64,000 nt of DNA from DASYAN01 sp963727755 (GTDB lineage Bacteria; Chloroflexota; Ktedonobacteria; Ktedonobacterales; Ktedonobacteraceae): NCBI GenBank assembly GCA_963727755.1, contig CAVSHN010000009.1, positions 248,001-312,000 of the forward strand, given 5' to 3'. Made by a program: the position numbers and the translations under genes. Below, one piece after another: positions 20,847-30,253 of this stretch (position 1 is the stretch's first letter; each line of letters opens with the position of its first letter). A model generated the notes under the pieces. It saw only the letters and a program-made list of their open reading frames with translations. It did not search any database and was not told the DNA's origin.

Positions 20847-22094
20847 TCAGGTGTCTGCTCCAAGTAAAATGCGCATACGAAGATTATATCGACTGCGATA
20901 GCCATAGGCTTGTCTCATCATGGTTTTGGTTCGATTATTCTTTCCTTCAACAAAGCCATTAGAAACAAGTATAGGGAGAAACTGAAAGAAAGCGAGAATT
21001 TCTTGCCTCCAGTTTTTAAAAGGGGAAAGAGCCTTTCGAAGAGCGGTTGACCCTTCTTGCTGCACTTGTTTGATCCAAGCATCGAGCCGTCTGAGCTGCA
21101 TCAGCAACGGTTGCCGTAGCATACCAAGTGCGCAAGGCTTCTTTCAGTTGCCATGCTTTTTCAAGAATGGGGAGTCGAGCCCCAATCCTTTCCCGTTCTT
21201 GTATGTCCTCTGGATTCAAATCCTCTTGTGCCCTTAAGAAGAGGTGCTGCTTCTTATGCAGGAGCACCATGCCTTCCTTTTTGTGAGCAAAAGAGGAAAC
21301 CACTTTCCGAAAGGCTTTCATAAAGTGCTAAATCACGTGAAAATGATCCAACGACGATCTGCGCCTTTGGGAGTGCTTCTGCAACGGCCGGACGAAAAGA
21401 GGCACTCATATCCATGCTGACTGCTTTGACTGCATCAGGATCACTGAGTCTCTCAAGCAACTTCACAACCTCTTCCTTTTTTCTGCCACTCACCTACTTC
21501 TATGCACATCTCTGGACTCCAAGATCACACAAATCGTATCGTAGCAATGCCCTTTGCGCAGCGCAAATTCATCGATCCCCAAGATCTTTGGAGTGGGAAG
21601 CGTGCCTGTTCATCTAATGTCCGTTCTTTCTTTTCGAGCTTTTGCTCAATCCATGCACACAGACAGTCATGCACGAAACCAGGGCCTACCTGCACTCTCT
21701 TGTGCGACATGGGTCAGTGGTCGTTGACAGGCCTGCTTGGCTATCTGGTCGCGAAGTCTCTGGGTTGTCCGCTGATAGCGGCCACAGGCGCTATCGCTTT
21801 CCGTGAAAGGTTTTCCACACCACACCCCGCACAACGAAATCGTCGTTTGTGCACGATGAGATAGACTCGATAGGCCCCAAGCTGGATATCTCTTTTGACC
21901 CGTTTGCGGCTATCATGAACCTTGGCACTGCTCTTCTCCACATCGGGGCAGGCTGCACTCTCTTGTTCGGCTCTCACATCCACCTCGATGCTTCCATCTG
22001 CCTGAATGCATTGGCTGACAATCTCGAATTCGGGCAAATCCAGAGGGATAATGATCCCTTGCTTTGGCTCACTCTCTCTTCCTCTTTGCTCCAT
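20847..22094 (-). pseudogene. ISL3-family transposase, multiply frameshifted
   Basis: Leftward fragments in several frames add up to one transposase. The N-terminal piece (22094-21741) starts MEQRGRESEP and has a zinc-finger-like Cys pattern, RRFRCAGCG, then FATR. The middle (21493-21254) reads LSDPDAVKAVSMDMSASFRP, the ISL3 catalytic Asp region. The C-terminal piece (21122-20847) reads GFVEGKNNRTKTMMRQAYGY, the hallmark ISL3 ending with the catalytic Glu. At least three indels are needed to join them. It is dead; terminal repeats were not found. Confidence 0.75.
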
Positions 22095-22671
22095 CTATGG
22101 TATGCTTTTCTGACATCGCTTGTCCTTTGTTCGAATTGGATTTGGTTTTCTACTCCATCGAACGAAGGACAAGCTCTTTGCACTGCTGCTTACCCTTTTT
22201 TCCTATCCATCCTCCTGCTTTCACCCTAATTGATAGACTTGCCAGGGATCATTTCTCATTATCCCTCACAAGCCTTCTATTCTCCTAAAAAATGTTTTGC
22301 GTCTACCAGCCAAAGACCTTCGGCAACGTCGCAACGTCATCTCCCCTTGACACAGCAATAACCTTTATTCTATACTAAATAAGAGTGGATATCGTCATTT
22401 TAATAACCTTCGCATACATCTCGTAGACTAAGCCACTTCCGTCAAAGATGCTTCCATTAGTCACATCCTCGTATAGAGCATACATAAAGGAGAGCCGCCA
22501 AGTGTCACAAGCTTCAAGACGTGTAGATATGTCGCAGCTAGAGGCTATCGGACAGCTTTTTCACAAAAATCGACAGGAAAACCGACAGACAACAAAGGCC
22601 ATTGACAGAAGAATAGATGAGAGGGAGAATGTTGAGCTTATTGACCTCTGGAGACAAGCACAGACAGGTAA

Positions 22672-22752
22672 TGCCAATGGAGGGAGATTCGAACCCTCAA
22701 CCCTTGCGGGACCTGTTTTTGAGACAGCCGTATACCGTTCCGCCACATCGGC
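22672..22752 (-). tRNA. tRNA-Leu (CAA), irregular T and D arms
   Basis: Read on the minus strand, an 81-nt class II tRNA can be folded. The acceptor stem GCCGATG pairs with CATTGGC with one G-U pair. The anticodon loop is CTCAAAA (anticodon CAA), the variable arm is CCC-GCAA-GGG, and the T region contains TTCGAAT. Irregularities: the T stem GAGGG/CCCTC would enclose 9 rather than 7 nucleotides, and the outer D-stem and anticodon-stem pairs look mismatched (G-G). No CCA is encoded next to the discriminator A. It may be a degenerate copy. Confidence 0.65.
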
Positions 22753-22938
22753 TTGTTACTATCAGTGGGTCCTATAATATCGCATCCATACGAAAAAGTC
22801 AATAGCCTTGTCAGGGGGGTGTGCAGTTCATTTTTTTGCATGGCTCTACGATAGTGAGTGTGGCAGGTGAAAGATTGTCGCACTCACTGCTCAGCTCGTG
22901 CAAAAAAGTGACGTGTACACGTCAGGGGGGTCAGGGGG

Positions 22939-24335
22939 CTTTCAAGTATAGGTTTTTGGGGAGGGGCAGATCTTGACACGAGAGTCTGCTAAAATGATGG
23001 AAACCATCAAGGACCATCAAGAAAGCGAGAAAATCCGTGTCAAGCCCAGATCGATTATCATCCTGGAAGCAGGAAGTGTCAACAGCCTTCCCTCATTTGA
23101 GCAAAACACAAATGCTAGGCTTAGTTTTCTGGAGCGTTGGAATAGCTTTAACAGGTAGCGGCGGTATCAGTCAAATTAGTGCTCTGCTCGCACAAGTCTT
23201 GAAGCAGAAAGAAGGAACGGTGTTTCAACGGCTGCGCAAGTGGTATCTAGAGGTAGGACAAAAACGAGGAGATCATCGCCGTGAACTCGATGTGACAAGC
23301 TGTTTCGGCCCCCTTCTGAGTTGGATCATCCGACTGTGGGCAGGCAATGAAAAACGTATCGCGCTGGCACTGGATGCGACGACCTTGGGAGAAAGATGGA
23401 CCGTCCTAGCGGTTTGCGTGGTGCTTCGCGGCTGTGGTATTCCCGTGGCTTGGAAGGTGATCGGCGCTCACGCCAAGGGCTCTTGGCGTCCGTACTGGGA
23501 AGGGCTTTTAGAGCACTTGCAGGGCCGGATCCCGGCTGATTGGCAGGTGCTGGTCTTGGCAGATCGCGGACTCTATGCTGGTTGGCTCTTTAAGGGCATT
23601 GTGCAGAAGGGATGGCATCCCTTCTTGCGGATCAATCTGGGGGTCAAAGCACGTGCGGTTGGAGAAAGCGACTTGGATCAGCCGATGGGTGCCAACTCCT
23701 GGGACGCGGTGGCAAGGAGTGGTGGAGTGCTTTGCGGGCAAGCAAAGTCGACTGGTTTGTACCTTGCTGATGCAATGGCAAGAGGGCTACAAAGATGCAT
23801 GGGCGATCCTCACCGATCTAACCCCAGAGGCAGCAAACGTCGCTTGGTATGGGTTACGAACCTGGGTGGAGTGTGGCTTTAAAGACTTTAAACGGGGTGG
23901 CTTTGGCTGGCATCATGAGAAAATGCAAGATGCGGGGCGGGTTGAGCGACTGTGGTTGGCCATGGCCGTAGCGATGGTCTGGATGGTGAGTCTGGGTGTT
24001 GAGGCGGAGAGTCAATTGCCAGCCACCTGCCCTGAGCAACTGCCTGAGCAACACATCGCTCGCAAGCGCATGAACGGGCTATCATCCCAACCACGCCGTT
24101 TGAGTTGTGCCCAACGGGGACGACTCGTTCTATTGGCTGCGCTCTTACACGCCGAAGATCTGCCCATTGGCAGGCTTCTGCCTGAGAAGTGGCCTGAGAC
24201 TGTCCAGTCTCCCAGAAAGCTTCTGTCTCCACGACGACGAAAAGAGAGGCAACGGGAGCACAAACATCACCAAGGCGGCTCGTCAACGCAAGGCCACCGC
24301 ATAGCTCTGGCTTGCCAAAAACCTATACTTGAAAG
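22939..24335 (+). mobile_element. IS4-like insertion sequence with perfect 21-bp inverted ends
   Basis: CTTTCAAGTATAGGTTTTTG at 22939 (arm to 22959) is perfectly complementary to 24315-24335. The 1.4-kb element holds one frameshifted transposase. The flanks read GTCAGGGGG and GTCGGGGGA, which may be an imperfect target duplication. Confidence 0.85.
23037..24335 (+). pseudogene. IS4-like transposase, frameshifted
   Basis: The first frame starts at a GTG near 23037 and shows TAFPHLSKTQMLGLVFWS, then RIALALDATTLGERWTVLAV (first Asp) and WQVLVLADRGLYAGWLF (second Asp). After GVKARAVGESD, near 23675, the sequence must shift one base to WISRWVPTPGTRWQG and on to GLRTWVECGFKDFKRGGFGW (final Glu). 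The second frame stays open past the right terminal repeat, to 24432, so a further indel near the 3' end is likely. Inactive as read. Confidence 0.75.
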
Positions 24336-24492
24336 GTCGGGGGACGGAGGATACAATTCACATTTTTGCGCAGCTCCTCCAACCCATCAAAATGCATTCC
24401 CAATGCAAGACATGGAAGTGCTCCACAAGTGACATACAACTGTGTTCAATTTGCATATTGGAAAAAGCCCACAAGATATGTTATAATTATAT

Positions 24493-24531
24493 TTAACACT
24501 CTCTTAACATTTCCTTAATGCTAATTTAACG
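24493..24531 (+). promoter_or_regulatory. Pho box: four TTAACA-like hexamers spaced 11 bp
   Basis: TTAACA (24493), TTAACA (24504), TTAATG (24515) and TTAACG (24526) repeat at exactly 11-bp spacing, so they fall on one face of the helix. This matches the PhoP site architecture described for Gram-positive bacteria (hexamers separated by about 5 bp). It lies about 155 bp upstream of the Na/Pi transporter, so induction under phosphate starvation is the natural inference. Confidence 0.7.
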
Positions 24532-24601
24532 AGAGTTCAGTGAAGTTTGCCATGACGTCGTCTGATAGGCTCGTATTGAGGCAAGCGGTAATGTATAATT
24601 A

Positions 24602-24667
24602 CTTGTGATTCTTGTGATTCTTGTGATTCTTGTAATTCTTGTAATTCTTGTAATTCTTGTAACTCTT
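24602..24667 (+). repeat. 9-bp tandem repeat (CTTGTGATT / CTTGTAATT), about seven units
   Basis: Seven contiguous units of 9 bp, first CTTGTGATT and then CTTGTAATT, lie between the Pho box and the start codon of the Na/Pi transporter, ending just before GGGAGGAG. Unit number could change the leader length by slippage. Confidence 0.85.
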
Positions 24668-24687
24668 GAAGGGAGGAGACATAACCG

Positions 24688-26394
24688 ATGGTCGATACAA
24701 CTAATCCAACTACCATCTTGAGTCTTGTCTTCGGTGGAGTATTGTCACTACTCTACGGGGTACGGTTGATCACCGATGCTATGGAGCGAGATGCTGGTAT
24801 GCGGCTCCGTCGGGGTCTGATGCTGCTTACTAAGCACCCACTCGCAGCCTTTAGCACTGGAGTGGTGGTGACTATGTTAACCCAAAGCTCGGGGGTAACC
24901 TCTTCTCTGTTAGTTGGATTGGTCAGTGTGCAACTGTTATCGCTAGGAGTTGCAATTATTACACTGCTTGGGACAAATGTGGGATCTGCATTGGTCACGC
25001 AATTATTAGTCTTCCATATCACCAATTTCGCTTTTGCATTTGTGGGCCTGGGAGCAGCCGCTGCAATGCTAACGCGGCGTACTCCTAAACAAGGTGTGGG
25101 GCAGGCCTGTCTTGGATTTAGCTTGATTATTTTAGGGTTAGCAGCTCTTGAAACAGGGAGCCGACCACTTGCGGGGAGTCCCATTACTGCCCAGATATTT
25201 GACACTCTTGTTCGGTCCCCTGTAGTCTTGGCATTGATTGGAGCAGTCTTGACAATGATTTTTGCCTCCAGTATCGCTGGAATAGGGTTAGTAATTGTCC
25301 TGGTGTCGAGCGGGTCTTTACCGTTAGCTGCTGCCCTGGCACTAATGCTCGGATCTAATGTTGGGTCGACTATCACAGCACTGCTTACCTCCCTCTCCAA
25401 AGGCTCTATATCTGGTCGGCGCTTAGCACTCGTTCATACCGGTACGAAGCTGGTCATTGCCTGCATCGCCTTAGCAGCTCTTAATCCATTGGCAACCATC
25501 CTATCCTGGACCTCACTGCCTCCAGCGAGCCTAGTAGCTCTCTCGCATTTGGGATTCAACATCGCACTTGCTCTTATCTTTGTTCCTCTTGCAGGACCAC
25601 TCGCTTCTCTCGTGGAGAAACTGGTGCCAGATCCCTCGACGAAAGGGGGAGCTATCAAGCCATGTTACCTCGATCCAAATACGCTCTCCATGCCTGCTGT
25701 GGCACTTGGACAAGCGACCCGCGAAGTATTGCATATGACAGATCTGGTCACAGAGATGCTAAATCTAAGCATTCACGCCTTCGAAGATGGAGAAACGGAA
25801 ATCCCCTCTCGTATTGATGCACTCGATGATCAGGTTGATGGTCTGAACGCGGCTGTCAAGTACTATCTGACGCAACTCGACGAGAACCAGATGACACAGG
25901 AGCAAAAGAACCGTCAGATAGCATTGCTCTATATCATCACGGACCTAGAGGCAATTGGTGACCTTATTGATAAGCAATGCATGCGTTTGGCACGCCGCAA
26001 ACGGAGGCAGCAGCTCGTGTTTTCTGATGAGGGCTGGCAGGACTTGGTTAACTATCACCGTGATGTCACAGCGGCAGTTCAGCTAGCATTCGCAGCTCTG
26101 GCCACGCAAGACCCGCAACTTTCAGCGACATTCTTTCCCCGTAAGGCCCAGCTCTATCAGGTGAGAAGGACGCTTCATCTGCGGCATTTGCGCCGTCTGC
26201 AATCGGGCATACCGCTCAGCGTTGAGTCAAGTGCCATTCACCTTGATTTGTTAATAGTATTACGTAATGTACTCTCTTATGTCTCAACCATTGCCCATGT
26301 AGTGCAAGAGGACCTCTCCGTTACACATGAGAGCGACGAAGAACAATTGTCTTCTGATACGGAGGAGACCACCGCAGCAAGCCACGAGGACTGA
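24688..26394 (+). CDS. Na+/phosphate cotransporter with C-terminal PhoU-like domain
   Basis: A 568-residue inner-membrane protein of the PNaS (NptA/YjbB-like) family that imports or exports phosphate with sodium. Residues 1-310 hold about eight membrane segments in two inverted halves, each with the family motif: TQSSG (65-69) with GTNVGSAL, and GSNVGSTITALLTS. Residues 340-540 are helical and PhoU-like (STPRIDALDDQV-type region, then LYIITDLEAIGDLIDKQCMR), thought to sense phosphate status. GGGAGGAG precedes ATG 24688. A four-repeat Pho box and a 9-bp repeat lie upstream, pointing to phosphate-controlled expression. It stands alone; the next gene is convergent. Confidence 0.9.
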   Translation: MVDTTNPTTILSLVFGGVLSLLYGVRLITDAMERDAGMRLRRGLMLLTKHPLAAFSTGVVVTMLTQSSGVTSSLLVGLVSVQLLSLGVAIITLLGTNVGSALVTQLLVFHITNFAFAFVGLGAAAAMLTRRTPKQGVGQACLGFSLIILGLAALETGSRPLAGSPITAQIFDTLVRSPVVLALIGAVLTMIFASSIAGIGLVIVLVSSGSLPLAAALALMLGSNVGSTITALLTSLSKGSISGRRLALVHTGTKLVIACIALAALNPLATILSWTSLPPASLVALSHLGFNIALALIFVPLAGPLASLVEKLVPDPSTKGGAIKPCYLDPNTLSMPAVALGQATREVLHMTDLVTEMLNLSIHAFEDGETEIPSRIDALDDQVDGLNAAVKYYLTQLDENQMTQEQKNRQIALLYIITDLEAIGDLIDKQCMRLARRKRRQQLVFSDEGWQDLVNYHRDVTAAVQLAFAALATQDPQLSATFFPRKAQLYQVRRTLHLRHLRRLQSGIPLSVESSAIHLDLLIVLRNVLSYVSTIAHVVQEDLSVTHESDEEQLSSDTEETTAASHED

Positions 26395-26416
26395 ACAGTT
26401 ATTGTTAACGGGTTGC

Positions 26417-26914
26417 TCAGAGCCCTAATGACTCGATAGCTTCCAAAACCTCTTGAGCGTGCTCGGCGGCCTTAACTTTGTGCCAGATTTTACGCACAAT
26501 GCCATCTTTATCAATCAGAAAGGTTTCACGGTTGACACCCATATACTTTCTGCCATACATATTCTTCTCTTTCCACACGCCATAAAGCTGCGAAACGGTT
26601 GTATCGGTATCAGCGAGCAGCGGGAAGGGCAAACCGTACTTCTCTGCGAACTTCTGATGTGACGCAAGATCATCGGCGCTGATACCCAACACGACGATGC
26701 CCCGTTTTTGCATCTCATGATTGGCATCGCGGAACGAGCAGGCTTCGGCTGTACAGCCGGGGGTATCATCCTTTGGATAAAAGTACAAGACAACAACGCG
26801 GTTGTGTAATGCACTTAATTGCACTTGGCCGTTTTTCACCACATCGTCGCTCCCGATGGCCGGAAGGGTAAAATCAGGGGCAGGTTGTGACTCCTTAACT
26901 TGTGTGTCGCTCAT
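26417..26914 (-). CDS. bcp: peroxiredoxin, BCP/PrxQ type
   Basis: A 165-residue thiol peroxidase that reduces hydrogen peroxide and organic peroxides using thioredoxin. MSDTQVKESQPAPDFTLPAI opens the domain. The active site DDTPGCTAEACSFRD has peroxidatic Cys54 and resolving Cys59, the two-Cys spacing of PrxQ enzymes. VLGISADDLASHQKFAEKYG and PFPLLAD follow as expected, and the length is normal. The start at 26914 was preferred over 26923 because GAGGTG precedes it at better spacing. It is cytoplasmic, transcribed alone and convergent with the phosphate transporter, with a 22-bp gap. Confidence 0.93.
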   Translation of the reverse strand: MSDTQVKESQPAPDFTLPAIGSDDVVKNGQVQLSALHNRVVVLYFYPKDDTPGCTAEACSFRDANHEMQKRGIVVLGISADDLASHQKFAEKYGLPFPLLADTDTTVSQLYGVWKEKNMYGRKYMGVNRETFLIDKDGIVRKIWHKVKAAEHAQEVLEAIESLGL

Positions 26915-27278
26915 AATAAACACCTCACTTCAGGGCAGTTTTCTTTTGACAGTGTACCACAAGAAAGGCCGTCCATACGCATCAACTTAAGGAATGGGGA
27001 ACATTGAAAAAGGAAGATCACCCCCAAAGGGACTAATCAGGAGACAAAAAGATGCTCATCTGGCGTATTATAAACGAGCACAAAGAAATCACACCTTTCT
27101 TTGCCTCAATTAGTACCTGTTATCCTGATCGCTCTTTTACGCGCTACCTCACGAGGCAATTTTGGCAGAGTTTAGGCCTCCAGGTAGAGGAATTTGAAAA
27201 AGCGTTAATTGCTTACTCTGGCGCTCAGAGTATATCCTCTGAGTGTCGAAGTATATTTTTGAGGAGCACCTTGTACAT

Positions 27279-27935
27279 ATGGCAAATCAATTGCAAGCTA
27301 TAATCTGGGATTTGGATGGAGTCATTATTGATAGTGCAGAGGAGCACCGAAAGTCATGGCATCGCTTGGCACAAACAGTAGGCTTGTCTTTTACGGATGA
27401 GCAATTTTATGCGACATTTGGCATGCGAAACAGTGCTATCATCCCCAAGTTGTGGGGTCCCATGCCGCCAGAGCGTGTACAGGAGCTAGCCGATCTCAAA
27501 GAGGAATATTTCCGTGAGTTTGTGCGTAATGCGGCTACTCCATTACCGGGCGCAATAGAATTGCTCAGTGCGTTACACGATGCTAGTTACCTTCAAGCTC
27601 TGGCATCATCAACACCTACTAAGAATATTGAACTGATAAACGAATTTTTGGGCCTAGATTGCTATTTATCCGTGCTTGTCTCTGGCGAGAGCGTTGCGCA
27701 CGGGAAGCCAGCACCAGATATCTTCCTCAAGGCGGCGGCAGAACTTGGAGTAGAGCCAGCAAAATGCCTAGTCATAGAAGATGCCGTGGCAGGAGTTGAA
27801 GCCGCACATGCAGGAGGCATGCGGTGCATTGCAGTGGCAGATGAACGTGACTTGCCAGGGCTACACAAGGCTGAATTGATGGTAAAGGATCTCACAGAGG
27901 TTACTGTGGAGCGCATTCGTAAGTTATTTATATAG
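27279..27935 (+). CDS. HAD-superfamily hydrolase, beta-phosphoglucomutase-like
   Basis: A 218-residue cytoplasmic phosphatase or phosphomutase. Motif I is WDLDGVIIDS, with nucleophile Asp11 and acid/base Asp13. Motif II is ALASSTPTKN, motif III includes the Lys of HGKPAPDIF, and motif IV is VIEDAVAGVEAA. The helical cap lies between residues 15 and 80 (subfamily IA). The substrate cannot be told from sequence; relatives act on beta-glucose 1-phosphate or small sugar phosphates. The start at ATG 27279 follows GAGGAG at 27261-27266. An overlapping frame at 27052-27303 looks spurious. Confidence 0.85.
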   Translation: MANQLQAIIWDLDGVIIDSAEEHRKSWHRLAQTVGLSFTDEQFYATFGMRNSAIIPKLWGPMPPERVQELADLKEEYFREFVRNAATPLPGAIELLSALHDASYLQALASSTPTKNIELINEFLGLDCYLSVLVSGESVAHGKPAPDIFLKAAAELGVEPAKCLVIEDAVAGVEAAHAGGMRCIAVADERDLPGLHKAELMVKDLTEVTVERIRKLFI

Positions 27936-28118
27936 TCAATGGCTATAAGAAAGGTAGATGGATGAAGCGGGATGTTCTTGTAAATGGGCCTTGCACCTCA
28001 GCCAAACCTTTCGTTGCAAAAGCATGACGACAAAATCTTCTTTCTTCTGCCGCTTGACCGTAGCCACTAGCTAGGTTATAGTAGGACACAATATTCCAGA
28101 TGGAAGAGAAGGGTATCA

Positions 28119-30216
28119 ATGACAACTTTTAGTGAGGCACAACTCATGACTGAACTTCAGCCACAAGATATGTACGATTACCTCACCGGACTTGTAAAAC
28201 AGGCGGTGATAACATATTTCGAACAAGAATGCATTAAGTTCGATGCAGCACAGTTACCAATTGATCTTCGCGTCTCGGCTCAGACCAGCTTTGGTGACTA
28301 TTCAATGCCTGTCATGGCATGGGCAGGGAAAAACATGCTCAAGCGCCCTCCACTACAAATCGCTGAAGCGCTAGCAACCATTCTCCGTGACAGGAGTCTT
28401 CCCACTATTCGAGAGATTACTGCTACTAAACCAGGCTACATCAACTTTCGCCTCAATCGTCCACAGGTAGGCAAAGAGATCATCGAGCGAGTAGATCGAA
28501 GCGGGTCCAGATTTTGGTCAGCACAATAGTGGTGTCGGCACTAAAGTGATTGTCGAGCACACGAATATCAATAGCAATAAGGCCGCGCACGTTGGACACT
28601 TGCGCAATGCATGTGTTGGAGATACCGTTGTACGTATGCTACGCTCACAGAGCTATCAGGTCGAGGCTGATAACTACATTGACGACTCAGGCGTTCAAGT
28701 TGCTGATGTGGTAGTCGGCTTCACTCTTTTGCAACAGGGCTATCTCCAGCTTCCCGAGGGTAATGAGCAACTTTCAAATGAGCCTTTTGATTACTACTGC
28801 TCACGTGTCTATACCAATGTGAGCAAAATCTATGATGACAAAGACTCAGAACTGGGCCAGCAAGCACTGCAACTACGCAAAGAGGTGCTTCACGCTATTG
28901 AACATGGTGCACCGCCTCAGTCAGGCCCAAACTATCCCTCGATGGCAGCAGATCTCTCGCAGCGCATTGTTCAAGCCCACCTTAAGACCATGTCACGCCT
29001 CAACATCTCCTATGATCTACTGCCATGGGAATCGGCAATCTTGCAAGCTGGGCTGTGGAACCGCACGTTCGAAATGCTCAAGAAACGCAATCTGCTAGAG
29101 AAGCCAGAAAGCGGCAATGCCACTGGCTGCTGGATCTTGCCCTTTGGAGATGGCGAGGCACAGACACAAGAAGGCGATCGTTCAAGCGATAAAATCCTGG
29201 TACGCAGCGATGGGACAGCGACCTACACAGCTAAAGACATTGCCTACCAATTGTGGAAGTTTGGTCTGACGGACAATTTCGGGCTTGAATTTCGGTTTGT
29301 ACCGTGGGGTATCCAGCACGATGGACGTAAGCTGTGGACCATGCAGACTCCGAATCGCAATTTAAATCGTAACGAGAGTGACGAAATCGTAGAGGAAGCT
29401 CCCGTTAGTCGCTTCGGACATGCAAAACGCGTCATCAACGTCATCGATGTACGTCAGTCGTACCTCCAGCAAGTCGTCTACAAGTGTTTACGTCGCCTAG
29501 GCTATAGCGAGCAGGCAGATAATTCAATCCATCTGGCTTATGAAGTGGTAACACTTTCAGCTTCTACAGCCGCAAATTTAGGGATAGACACCTCCGACGG
29601 ACGCGAACACTATGCTATGTCTGGTCGCAAGGGGATTGAAATCAAAGCTGATGATCTAATCGATGCTGCAATCGAGCGTATGCGGGAGGTCCGCAGACAG
29701 GACGATAAACCCGAACTATCTGACGAGACGGCTACAATCCTGGCCGCATCAGCGATTCGGTATTTCATGATTCGTTTCAACCTGCAACAGATTATTGCAC
29801 TAGACATGGACGAGGTACTACGTCCCAACGGCGATACAGGAGTCTATCTTCAGTATGCCTATGCACGTGCTAATAGCATACAGCGCCGCTTACAAGATGC
29901 CCATTACGAGATGCCAGGACAATTAGATCGCTTTCCAAAGCAGCTTGAGCAAAGCGAATGGAATTTGCTGCGCCACATTGATGCCTATCCACGTCGCCTA
30001 GCCGAAGCAAGCGAACAACTGGCCCCACCACTTCTTGCAGCCTATGCTTACGATCTGGCGGCGCACTTTAGTGATTTCTATGAGCATACAACGCCTATTC
30101 TCAAAGAAACCAACGAGCAAGTCAAAGCTTTCCGCGCCCTACTTGTGCAAGCAACGGCGCAGACAATGAGCAATGTGCTACGCACACTAGGCTTCGAACC
30201 GCTTGAGCGCATCTAG
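28119..30216 (+). pseudogene. argS: arginyl-tRNA synthetase, one frameshift
   Basis: Charges tRNA-Arg. The N-terminal additional domain (MTTFSEAQLMTELQPQDMYD to IIERV) runs from 28119 until the frame ends at 28529. The next frame restores GPDFGQHNSGVGTKVIVEHT and the class I signature HVGHLRNA (HIGH motif), followed by DNYIDDSGVQVADV, the catalytic core with MSGRKGIEIKADDLID, and the DALR anticodon-binding tail ending NVLRTLGFEPLERI. The break is near 28500: removing one G from GTAGATCGAAGCG gives VIEAGPDFG. Everything else is normal. A single-copy essential gene should be intact, so a sequencing error or a second argS elsewhere is likely. Confidence 0.85.
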
Positions 30217-30253
30217 GCTACTAGGCTACTAGGCTGGTGGGAGGAGGACAAAG

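Noticed and set aside
27052..27303. 83-residue + strand frame before the HAD gene
   Set aside because: It overlaps the HAD start, has no convincing ribosome binding site and no recognisable features; coding is not supported.
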